DNA of 64,000 nt from positions 310,001 to 374,000 of the forward strand of contig NZ_CP108442.1 of the NCBI RefSeq assembly GCF_041435355.1, read 5' to 3'. The notes under the pieces were generated by a model that saw only the letters and a program-made list of their open reading frames with translations, was not told the origin of the DNA and did no database searches. The position numbers were made by a program, and so were the translations under genes. The stretch comes from Streptomyces sp. NBC_01276 (GTDB lineage: Bacteria; Actinomycetota; Actinomycetes; Streptomycetales; Streptomycetaceae). The first letter of the stretch is position 1, and every line of letters begins with the position of its first letter. Positions 44,864 to 51,596 of this stretch are shown in pieces.

Positions 44864-45850
44864 ATGACAACTGACCGCACCCCACCGCCCGAGGCACCCG
44901 TCACGGGCCCCGTCGCCGTCTCCGTCCAGGAGGTCCGCAAGCGCTACGGCGACCGCCAGGCCGTGGACGGCATCTCCCTCGACGTGCGCCGCGGCGAGTT
45001 CTTCGGCCTGCTCGGCCCCAACGGCGCGGGCAAGACCACCCTCATCGAGATCGTCGAGGGCCTGCGCCAGGCGGACTCCGGCACGGTGGAGGTCCTGGGC
45101 GAACGCCCCTGGCCCCGCAACACCGCGCTGCTGCCGCGGATCGGCGTCCAGACGCAGGCGTCGGCCTTCTTCGTGCGGCAGACGGCGCGCGAGCACCTGG
45201 CGACCGTCGCCGGGCTGTACCGCAAGGACGCGGCCGCCGCGGACCGCACGCTGGAGACGGTCGCCCTGACCGAGCAGCGCGACGTCCTCGTCGAGAACCT
45301 CTCGGGCGGGCAGCGCCAGCGGCTCGCCATCGCCTCGGCGCTGGTCCACGACCCCGAACTGATCTTCCTGGACGAACCGACGGCCGCGCTGGACCCGCAG
45401 GCCCGCCGTGACCTGTGGGAGGTGCTGCGCGCCCTCAAGGGCGAGGGCCGCACCATCGTCTACACCACCCACCACCTGGACGAGGCCGAGGCCCTGTGCG
45501 ACCGGGTGGCCATCCTCGTCGCGGGCCGGATCGCCGCCCTCGACTCCCCGCACCGGCTGGTCGCCTCCGCCGGGGCCCCGGCCCGGCTGCTGGTGCCGGC
45601 CGGGCGGATCGGCGTCGCGCAGGCCGCCGCCCTGGAGGGGGTGGACCGGGTGAGCGAGCAGGGCGGCTCCCTGGTGCTGGAGACCTCTGCCCCCGGCCGG
45701 GTCCTGCAGGCCGTCGACGCCCTCACCGGACTCGACGGGGTGATGACCCGGACGGCGACCCTGGAGGACGTCTACCTGGAACTCACCGGCCACCACCACG
45801 GGCCGGACACCGGCCGCACCCCCGCACACACCACGGAGTCCCCGGCATGA
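44864..45850 (+). CDS. ABC-2 type exporter, ATPase subunit
   Basis: A 328-residue ATPase energising export of the peptide product and probably giving self-protection. Walker A GPNGAGKTT, Q-loop region GVQTQASAFF, signature LSGGQRQRLAIASAL, Walker B ELIFLDEPTAALD and the switch His in TTHHLDEAEAL are all intact. The C-terminal extension after residue 230 (SPHRLVASAGAPARLLVP) is the DrrA/CcmA-type domain of drug exporters. It overlaps the permease gene by ATGA. Confidence 0.95.
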   Translation: MTTDRTPPPEAPVTGPVAVSVQEVRKRYGDRQAVDGISLDVRRGEFFGLLGPNGAGKTTLIEIVEGLRQADSGTVEVLGERPWPRNTALLPRIGVQTQASAFFVRQTAREHLATVAGLYRKDAAAADRTLETVALTEQRDVLVENLSGGQRQRLAIASALVHDPELIFLDEPTAALDPQARRDLWEVLRALKGEGRTIVYTTHHLDEAEALCDRVAILVAGRIAALDSPHRLVASAGAPARLLVPAGRIGVAQAAALEGVDRVSEQGGSLVLETSAPGRVLQAVDALTGLDGVMTRTATLEDVYLELTGHHHGPDTGRTPAHTTESPA

Positions 45851-46602
45851 GCGCGTACACGGCACTGACCTCGTCGGGCTACCGGGCCCAGGTCCGGGAC
45901 AAGGCCACCCTCTTCTTCACCTTCGCCTTCCCCCTCCTCTTCCTCGTCGTCTTCGGCCTGATCTTCAGCGGCCAGGACGTGGAGGAGAGCGGACGCCCCT
46001 ACATCTCGTACATCGCACCGGGGGTGATGTCCTGGGGCGTCGCCAACGCCGCCGTCTTCGGTATCGCCTTCACCCTGATGCAGTGGCGGCGCGACGACCT
46101 GCTGCGGCTGATCCGGCTCACCCCCACGCCGCTGACCACCGTGCTGGCCTCCCGCTACGTCCTGGCCGTGGTCGTGGGCGTCGTGCAGGCGGCGGTGTTC
46201 ATAGCCGTGGCCATGCTGCCCGGCTTCGGGCTGGTCCTGGACGGCCGCTGGCCGCTGGTGCTGCCGGCGCTGGTGGCCGGAATCACCGCCTTCATGGCGA
46301 TCGGCGTGATCGTCGGGAACTTCGCCAACACTCCCGAGGCCGTCGCCGCGATCGCCAACTGCCTGATGGTGCCGATGGCGTTCCTGTCCGGGTCCTTCCT
46401 GCCGCTCGACATGATGCCGGGCTGGCTGCGGTCGGTCTCCCGGGTGCTGCCCCTGCGCTACCTCAACGACGCGGCCACGGGCGCGCTGACCGGTTCGGGC
46501 TCCCTCGCCACCATCGGGATCGGGTGCGCGGCGCTGTGCGGGTTCGCCCTGCTGTTCGGCGGGATCGGGCTCAAGACCTTCCGCTGGAGCAACCAGTCAT
46601 GA
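45847..46602 (+). CDS. ABC-2 type exporter, permease subunit
   Basis: A 251-residue membrane protein with about six helices, paired with the ATPase just upstream. Motifs of ABC-2 permeases: RAQVRDKATLFFTFAFPLLFLVVFGLIFS at the start, and the conserved NCLMVPMAFLSGSFLPLDMMPGWLRSVSRVLPLRYLNDA near the end. It would form a dimer with two ATPase copies. Its stop overlaps the start of the second YcaO gene by ATGA, which ties that YcaO into the operon. Confidence 0.93.
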   Translation: MSAYTALTSSGYRAQVRDKATLFFTFAFPLLFLVVFGLIFSGQDVEESGRPYISYIAPGVMSWGVANAAVFGIAFTLMQWRRDDLLRLIRLTPTPLTTVLASRYVLAVVVGVVQAAVFIAVAMLPGFGLVLDGRWPLVLPALVAGITAFMAIGVIVGNFANTPEAVAAIANCLMVPMAFLSGSFLPLDMMPGWLRSVSRVLPLRYLNDAATGALTGSGSLATIGIGCAALCGFALLFGGIGLKTFRWSNQS

Positions 46603-48548
46603 CCACGACGAGAGCCGTACGGGAGGGGGTCCCGGCGGGCGCCCCGATGGAAGCGGCCCGGCGCGCGCTGGAGGGGGCCCTCGGCGGCGCGGGCACCGGG
46701 CCCGCCGTCGTCACCCTGGGGGTGCACGACGCCCTCGGACCGCGCGCCGCCGACCCGTTCGCCCCGGTCCGGCCGGGCGCCACGGTCCACCTCAGCGCCC
46801 GGGCCGTACTGGTCGGCCCGTGGGGCGGCGACGGCACCGCGCCCGCCTGCGGGCAGTGCCTGGCGATGCGCTGGCAGCGGCTGCGCAGCCGCAGCGAACG
46901 GGACGCGCTGGAGACCGGCACCGGGCCGGTCACCACCGTGGCGGTGAACTGGCCCCGGCTGTCCCCGTACGTGCTCGACGCGGTCGCCGCCCTGCACGCG
47001 GCCGTGGCGGGCGGGGAGGCGGGCGCGCCCGGCCCGTCGGCGGCCGACCGGGCCCTGCCCCAGGTCTCCCGGCTGGACCTGGAGACCCTCCAGGTGCGCA
47101 CGTACCCGCTGGCCGCCGACCCGCTGTGCCCGGACTGCGGTCCGCGCGGCACCGACGCCCCGCGGCCGTTCACCCCGCGCTCGCGGCCCAAGCCCCACCC
47201 GGGGGCGCAGCGGCTGCGCGCGGCGTCCTCGTACCCGGTGCCGCACGAGGCGCTGGCCAACCCGGTGACGGGGGTGCTGGGCGCGGGCACCTGGACCAAC
47301 GTGACCTCGCCGACCACCGCGCCCGTCGCGGGCAGCGTCTTCATGCGCGGCTACGCCGGGCTGACGGACGTCACCTGGAGCGGGCAGGCCAACAGCTTCT
47401 CCGCCAGCCGCGACCTGGCCTTCCTGGAGGGCCTGGAGCGGTACGCGGGCACGCACCGGCGCACCGGCGCCACCGAGGTGCTCACCGCCCCCTACGCGGA
47501 ACTGGGCGGGCGGGCCCTGGACCCGGCGCTCTGCGGGTTCTACCCGGAGGCGACCTACCGGGACGATCCGCTGGTCTCGCCCTTCGACCCGCGGCGGCCC
47601 ATCCCCTGGGTGTACGGGCATTCGCTGCGCGACGACCGCCCGGTGCTGGTCCCGGCCCGCCTGGCGTACTACAGCGCGGGCCTCGCGGCCGACAACTTCG
47701 TCTTCGAGTGCTCCAACGGCTGCGCCATCGGCGGTTCTCCCGAGGAGGCCCTGCTCGGCGCGCTGCTGGAGCTGATCGAGCGGGACGCCTTCCTGCTGGC
47801 CTGGTACGGCGGCCTGCGGCTGACGGAGATCGACCTGGCGTCCGTGCCGGGGCCGGCGGTGCGGACGATGGTGGACCGGGCCGCCCTGCAGGGGTACGAC
47901 GTGCACGCCTTCGACAACCGGATCGACCTGGCGGTGCCGGTGGTGACGGGGCTCGCGGTGCGGCGCGACGGCGGGCCGGGGCTGTACTCCTTCGGCGCGG
48001 GGGCCGCGCTGGATCCGGCGGCGGCGGTGGAGGCCGCCCTGTCGGAGGTGCTCACCTACATCCCGCACCTGCCCGGCCAGGTGGCGGAGCGGCAGGCCGA
48101 ACTGGAGGCGATGACCCGGGACTTCTCCCTGGTCAAGCACCTCAAGGACCATGCCCAGCTGTACGGGCTGCCCGCGATGTCCCCGTACGTGCGCCCGTAC
48201 CGGGAGCCGCTCGCCGTGCGGCCGATGGACGGGCTGTACGAGGAGTGGGAGGAGCGGGGGCGCCCGCGGACGGGCGATCTGCGCGACGACCTGATGCTGT
48301 GCGTGGGCGAACTCACCTCCGCCGGGCACGATGTGATCGTCGTGGACCAGACGACTCCGGAGCAGCGCCGGGCGGGGCTGAGCACGGTGTGCGCGATCGT
48401 CCCGGGGCTGCTGCCGATCGACTTCGGCTGGTCGCGCCAGCGGGCCCCGTACATGCCGCGGATGCGGACGGCGGCCGTGCGCGCCGGGCTGCGCCGGGAG
48501 CCGCTGACGGAGGCGGAGGTCCGGCTGGTGCCGCACCCGTTCCCCTGA
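46599..48548 (+). CDS. YcaO-domain cyclodehydratase 2
   Basis: A 649-residue paralogue of the first YcaO, also with an N-terminal C-protein-like part (CGQC, CPDC zinc-type pairs) and a full YcaO domain: SNGCAIGGSPEEALLGALLELIERDAFLLAWY, then GLLPIDFGWSRQRAPYMPRMR, ending in LVPHPFP. The ATP-binding Glu residues and Pro-rich C-terminus are intact, so it should be active. It is well diverged from YcaO 1, particularly before residue 200, so it is not a recent duplicate. It may handle a different residue class (Ser/Thr versus Cys) or work as a heteromer; that is inference. Last gene of the operon, followed by the terminator at 48569. Confidence 0.92.
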   Translation: MTTTRAVREGVPAGAPMEAARRALEGALGGAGTGPAVVTLGVHDALGPRAADPFAPVRPGATVHLSARAVLVGPWGGDGTAPACGQCLAMRWQRLRSRSERDALETGTGPVTTVAVNWPRLSPYVLDAVAALHAAVAGGEAGAPGPSAADRALPQVSRLDLETLQVRTYPLAADPLCPDCGPRGTDAPRPFTPRSRPKPHPGAQRLRAASSYPVPHEALANPVTGVLGAGTWTNVTSPTTAPVAGSVFMRGYAGLTDVTWSGQANSFSASRDLAFLEGLERYAGTHRRTGATEVLTAPYAELGGRALDPALCGFYPEATYRDDPLVSPFDPRRPIPWVYGHSLRDDRPVLVPARLAYYSAGLAADNFVFECSNGCAIGGSPEEALLGALLELIERDAFLLAWYGGLRLTEIDLASVPGPAVRTMVDRAALQGYDVHAFDNRIDLAVPVVTGLAVRRDGGPGLYSFGAGAALDPAAAVEAALSEVLTYIPHLPGQVAERQAELEAMTRDFSLVKHLKDHAQLYGLPAMSPYVRPYREPLAVRPMDGLYEEWEERGRPRTGDLRDDLMLCVGELTSAGHDVIVVDQTTPEQRRAGLSTVCAIVPGLLPIDFGWSRQRAPYMPRMRTAAVRAGLRREPLTEAEVRLVPHPFP

Positions 48549-48568
48549 GCGGGCCGGCCCCGCGCGCC

Positions 48569-48608
48569 GGATGCCCCGGCCCCCTCGGGAGAGGGGGCCG
48601 GGGCATCC
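48569..48608. terminator. Perfect 18-bp-stem bidirectional terminator
   Basis: GGATGCCCCGGCCCCCTC and its exact reverse complement flank a GGGA loop. It sits between the convergent YcaO 2 gene and the precursor gene, so it would stop the operon and the precursor transcript alike, preventing antisense interference. Confidence 0.85.
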
Positions 48609-48633
48609 GTGTGCACGGCCTGCTGAGCTCGGG

Positions 48634-48807
48634 TCAGGCGCTGCAGGAGGTGGTGCTGGTGGTGGAGGAACAGGTCGAGGTGGAGCTGCAGCTGGTGGAA
48701 CCGGCGAGCACGACCTCGCTGGCGTCCGAGTAGTCCGAGATCTCGAAGGTCTCCGACTCCAGCTCCAGGATCTCGTCGGCGAGCGAGGCGAGCGGCGACT
48801 TCTCCAT
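48634..48807 (-). CDS. RiPP precursor peptide, Ser/Thr/Cys core
   Basis: A 57-residue precursor, substrate of the cluster enzymes. Leader about residues 1-36 is acidic: MEKSPLASLADEILELESET, then FEISDYSDASEVVLAG, the D/E-rich helix and VLAG boundary typical of thiopeptide and goadsporin-like leaders. The 21-residue core starts STSCSSTSTC and ends TTSTTSCSA: 10 Ser, 7 Thr, 3 Cys, 1 Ala, with Cys at core positions 4, 10 and 19. Twenty of 21 positions can be modified. ATG at 48807 has AAGGAG five bases away; an in-frame GTG at 48849 lacks one. The gene is convergent to the operon and transcribed from the 48.9-kb regulatory region. Confidence 0.92.
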   Translation of the reverse strand: MEKSPLASLADEILELESETFEISDYSDASEVVLAGSTSCSSTSTCSSTTSTTSCSA

Positions 48808-48812
48808 GGGGA

Positions 48813-48818
48813 CTCCTT
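48813..48818 (-). promoter_or_regulatory. Ribosome binding site of the precursor gene
   Basis: AAGGAG on the minus strand, five bases before ATG 48807. It decides the start against the upstream in-frame GTG at 48849. Confidence 0.8.
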
Positions 48819-48830
48819 CAGTTGGTGCGG

Positions 48831-48902
48831 TCACTGGGTGCGCGACCACGGGACGGCCGTCTCCGTGCGGTGCCCCTCCAGGAGAACCGCTCGCACCGTC
48901 AT
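48831..48902 (-). CDS. Candidate 23-codon small ORF upstream of the precursor
   Basis: Encodes a 23-residue peptide starting MTVRAVLLEGH and ending AVPWSRTQ, on the same strand as the precursor and stopping 23 bases before its ATG. AAGGAGG lies nine bases before its start, one of the best Shine-Dalgarno sequences in the cluster. It resembles no leader or core I know. It may be a translated leader peptide that sets precursor expression, or a coincidence. If transcription of the precursor starts within it (see the phased repeats), it would not be translated. Confidence 0.35.
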   Translation of the reverse strand: MTVRAVLLEGHRTETAVPWSRTQ

Positions 48903-48917
48903 GTCACGTGTCCTCCT

Positions 48918-48957
48918 TCTGACATTCCTCTGACAGAAGGTGTCAGCGGCCTGACAG
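48918..48957. promoter_or_regulatory. Candidate SARP binding site: heptamers in 11-bp phase
   Basis: TCTGACA at 48918 and again at 48929 are separated by exactly 4 bases; related heptamers at 48940 (GTGTCAG, inverted) and 48951 (CTGACAG) keep the 11-bp phase. Two or three direct heptamers with 4-base spacers are the known layout of SARP boxes. On the minus strand a TGACAT at 48906-48901 lies 11 bases beyond and could be the -10 for the precursor. The inverted pair CTGACA-N5-TGTCAG also allows a dimeric repressor instead. Confidence 0.6.
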
Positions 48958-48982
48958 ACCCGGCCGGATCCGGTGGCCGATC

Positions 48983-50299
48983 ATGGGCTCCATGACCGCG
49001 ACCGTCCCGGCCTCCGCCTCCGCCTCCCCTTCCGCCCCCGGCCCCGCCTCCGCCGTGCTCGCGGCGCTCCCCCCGCTGCTGCGGCCGCTGACCACCCTGT
49101 ACCTGGATCTGCACCGGCACCCGGAGCTGTCGGGCGGGGAACGACGCACGGCGGGCCGCTTCGCCGACTGGCTGGAGTCCGCCGGGTACGCGACCACCCG
49201 CGGGATCGGCGGGCACGGCGTGGCCGGGGTGCTGCGACGGGGCGAAGGCCCGACCGTGGTGCTGCGCGCCGAGCTGGACGCGCTGCCGGTCCGGGAGACC
49301 ACCGGGCTGCCGTACGCGAGCGAGGGGCCGGTGGCGCACGCCTGCGGGCACGACCTGCACCTGGCCGCGGCCGCCGGGGCCGCCTCCGTGCTGGCGGGCG
49401 CCGCCCCGGAGGCCTGGCGGGGCACGCTGGTGGTGGTGGGCCAGCCCGCGGAGGAGACGCTGGAGGGGGCCGCGGCGATGCTCGCCGACGGGCTGTACGA
49501 GCGTGTCGGCCGCCCGGACACGGTCCTCGCGCAGCACGCCGCGCCGCTCCCGGCCGGGATGGTGGCGCACGGGTACGGGCCGATGACGGCGGGCAGCGTC
49601 ACCTTCCGGGTCGTGGTGCACGGCCGGGGCGGGCACGCGGGCGCCCCGCACCTGACGGTGGACCCGGTGGTGACGGCGGCCCACGTGGTGATCCGGCTGC
49701 AGACGGTGGTGGCGCGGGAGGCGGCGCCCTCGGAGCAGGTGGCCGTCACCGTGGGCTCGTTCCGGGCGGGCGAGCGCGCCAACGTGGTGCCGGAGCGGGC
49801 CGAGCTGCTGATCACGGTGCGGGCCGCGGGCGGGGCGGCGCTCGCGCGGGCCGCGGCCGGCGTGGAACGGATCGTCCGCGCGGAGTGCGCGGCTTCCGGC
49901 TGCCCCCGCGAGCCGGAGATCGTCCGCGAGCGCGAGTCTCCCGTCACCCACCCCGATCCGGCGACGACGGGGACGGTGCGGGAGGCGCACGCGGCGCACT
50001 TCGGGGCGGAGCGGGTGGCGATGTGGCCGCCGTCGCTCGCCACGGAGGACTTCGGGCTGTTCGGCGACGCGGGGCGGTCGGTGCACGGGGCGGAGGGGGT
50101 ACGGCTCGCCTACTGGATGCTGGGCGTGGTCGGCCCCGCCGCGTGGGCGGCGGCGCCCGGGGAGGACGCCGCCGCGAAGCTGGCCGCGCTCCCGGCCAAT
50201 CACGCGCCGGACTTCGCGCCCGACGTGCGGACGGCGCTGCCGGCAGGGGTGGCCGCGCTCACGGCGGCGGCGCTGGCCTGCCTGAACCCGATCCGGTGA
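48983..50299 (+). CDS. M20D-family amidohydrolase / metallopeptidase
   Basis: A 438-residue zinc amidohydrolase of the HipO/IAA-amino-acid hydrolase group that cleaves N-acyl amino acids or small peptides. Metal and catalytic motifs: DLHRHPELSGGE, LRAELDALPVRE, HACGHDLHLA (metal ligand His), GQPAEETLEGA with the catalytic Glu pair, HAAPLPAG, and GRGGHAGAPH in the dimerisation domain. It lies divergent from the precursor gene across the phased repeats, so it may be co-regulated and may trim or tailor the peptide, or it may be unrelated. The start could also be ATG 48992. Confidence 0.9.
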   Translation: MGSMTATVPASASASPSAPGPASAVLAALPPLLRPLTTLYLDLHRHPELSGGERRTAGRFADWLESAGYATTRGIGGHGVAGVLRRGEGPTVVLRAELDALPVRETTGLPYASEGPVAHACGHDLHLAAAAGAASVLAGAAPEAWRGTLVVVGQPAEETLEGAAAMLADGLYERVGRPDTVLAQHAAPLPAGMVAHGYGPMTAGSVTFRVVVHGRGGHAGAPHLTVDPVVTAAHVVIRLQTVVAREAAPSEQVAVTVGSFRAGERANVVPERAELLITVRAAGGAALARAAAGVERIVRAECAASGCPREPEIVRERESPVTHPDPATTGTVREAHAAHFGAERVAMWPPSLATEDFGLFGDAGRSVHGAEGVRLAYWMLGVVGPAAWAAAPGEDAAAKLAALPANHAPDFAPDVRTALPAGVAALTAAALACLNPIR

Positions 50300-50308
50300 G
50301 CGGGCCGG

Positions 50309-50323
50309 CCCCGGCGGCCGGGG
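50309..50323. terminator. Short hairpin between convergent genes
   Basis: CCCCGG and CCGGGG pair around CGG, directly before the stop of the convergent cyanase gene. Short, so modest confidence. Confidence 0.35.
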
Positions 50324-50794
50324 TCAGAAGGGCCGGGTCGGGAGGTACTTGCCGTCGAGCGTGATGACGGCGCGCTCGCCGCCGTCGGGGTCGGCGACCT
50401 TCCGCACGTCGAGGCGGAAGTTGATGGCGCTGATGATGCCGTCGCCGAACTCCTCGTGGACCAGGGCCTTGAGGGTGGTGCCGTAGACCTGGAGCATCTC
50501 GTGGAAGCGGTAGATCGTCGGGTCGGTGGGGACCGAGCCGGGGATCGAGCCCCGGGTGGGGATGGTCTGCAGCCACATCGCGGCGTCCTCGTCGAGGCCG
50601 AGGAGTTCGGCGACGGCCTTGGCGGCGGGCTCCGGCAGCGGGTGCTGGCCGAGGACGGCGGCGGTGACGAAGGCCACGGACAGGCCGGTGACGTCGGCGA
50701 TCTGGCGCCAGGTCAGGTTCTTGCGGACCTTGGCCTCGACGGCCGCGTCGGCGAGGCGCTCACGGACGGCGGGGGCGAACTGGGCGTGCACCAT
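50324..50794 (-). CDS. cynS: Cyanate hydratase (cyanase)
   Basis: A 156-residue enzyme that converts cyanate and bicarbonate into ammonia and CO2. Match to the E. coli enzyme is very close in the C-terminal half, with the active-site residues Arg96, Glu99 and Ser122 at the same numbers ([31 protein letters not shown]), and the end [15 protein letters not shown]. The N-terminal helical domain is also present. It forms a decamer in known species. It follows the carbonic anhydrase gene by 72 bases on the same strand, so both belong to a cyanate operon under the divergent LysR regulator. Confidence 0.97.
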   Translation of the reverse strand: MVHAQFAPAVRERLADAAVEAKVRKNLTWRQIADVTGLSVAFVTAAVLGQHPLPEPAAKAVAELLGLDEDAAMWLQTIPTRGSIPGSVPTDPTIYRFHEMLQVYGTTLKALVHEEFGDGIISAINFRLDVRKVADPDGGERAVITLDGKYLPTRPF

Positions 50795-50866
50795 GGGAAG
50801 GGTGTCCTTTCGGAGGGGGGAAGGGGTTCGGGGCGGGGAAGGGCGCCGGGACGGAGGTGGCGGGGG

Positions 50867-51472
50867 TCAGGCCGCGAGGGCGACGGTGCCGCCGGTGCGC
50901 TCGATCTCCTCGACGGCGCCGGAGGGGATGTCGTAGACCCAGCCGCGCAGGACCAGCGACCGGGCGGCGAGGGCGCGGGCCACCGGCGGGTGGGTGGCGA
51001 GGTTCGCCAGCTGGGCCCGTACGTTCTCCCGTACCAGCGCGTCCAGGGGGTACGGGCCGCCGCCGGCCGGGGCGGTGCGGGCGAGGGCGGCGTCCGCGTG
51101 GCGGAGCCAGCCGGCCACCGCCGGGAGGGAGCCGAGGTCGTGGCGCTCGGCGAGCGCGGTCATCGCGCCGCAGGCGGAGTGGCCGCAGACCACGATGTCG
51201 GTGACGCCGAGGACGGCGACGGCGTACTCGACGCCGGCCGCCACCCCGTCCGGGCCCGGGGTGTGCGCGGGGACGAGGTTGCCCGCGGTCCGGACGACGA
51301 ACAACTCGCCGGGCTCACTCTGGGTGATCAGCTCGGGGACCACGCGGGCATCGGAGCAGCTGATGAACAGGGTCCGCGGGCGGTGGGTCGCGGCGAGCTC
51401 GGCGAAGAGCTCCGCCTTGGCGGGGAAGACGTCGTGGCGGAACCGCTCGACGCCCTCGGTGAGGTCGTGCAT
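50867..51472 (-). CDS. cynT: Beta-class carbonic anhydrase of the cyanate operon
   Basis: A 201-residue zinc enzyme interconverting CO2 and bicarbonate. Zinc ligands Cys39 (CSDAR), His98 and Cys101 (HSAC) and the Asp41-Arg43 dyad are in place. In cyanate operons it replenishes bicarbonate, which cyanase consumes and which is otherwise lost as CO2. ATG at 51472 follows CGGGAG. It is the first gene of the operon, divergent from a LysR regulator, so the gene order here is cynT-cynS. Confidence 0.94.
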   Translation of the reverse strand: MHDLTEGVERFRHDVFPAKAELFAELAATHRPRTLFISCSDARVVPELITQSEPGELFVVRTAGNLVPAHTPGPDGVAAGVEYAVAVLGVTDIVVCGHSACGAMTALAERHDLGSLPAVAGWLRHADAALARTAPAGGGPYPLDALVRENVRAQLANLATHPPVARALAARSLVLRGWVYDIPSGAVEEIERTGGTVALAA

Positions 51473-51560
51473 GGTCACTCCCGTTCTTGGGATCCACCCC
51501 CTGGGGGGCTGACGAGATCCACCATGCATGACCTGCTGTCATAGTGTCCAAGAGCGGAAT

Positions 51561-51577
51561 TCGATGACTCTCATCGA
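51561..51577. promoter_or_regulatory. LysR-type operator between cynT and its regulator
   Basis: TCGATGA-CTC-TCATCGA is a perfect inverted repeat with 7-base arms in the 124-base divergent gap, close to the regulator start. LysR proteins bind such T-N11-A interrupted dyads. A TATAGT further on (51585-51590) may be a -10 for the regulator itself. Confidence 0.65.
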
Positions 51578-51596
51578 TGTCATCTATAGTCGGTCC

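Larger units (their letters stand above)
31830..48902. other. RiPP gene cluster: azole- and dehydroamino-acid-containing peptide
   Basis: A contiguous cluster: SARP activator, F protein, YcaO 1, SagB dehydrogenase, LanB glutamylation and elimination proteins, PqqD-like/M50 protease, ABC-2 exporter pair, YcaO 2, and a convergent precursor peptide gene. Tight spacing (overlaps of 4-13 bases in most junctions) supports one operon for the nine plus-strand genes from 34001. The enzyme set predicts azole formation, azoline oxidation and Ser/Thr dehydration, followed by protease trimming and export. Left and right limits are set by the terminator at 31404 and the divergent M20 gene, whose membership is open. 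Confidence 0.9.

Noticed and set aside
48634..48849. Longer precursor form starting at GTG 48849
   Set aside because: No ribosome site there, while ATG 48807 has AAGGAG at five bases and gives a standard leader.
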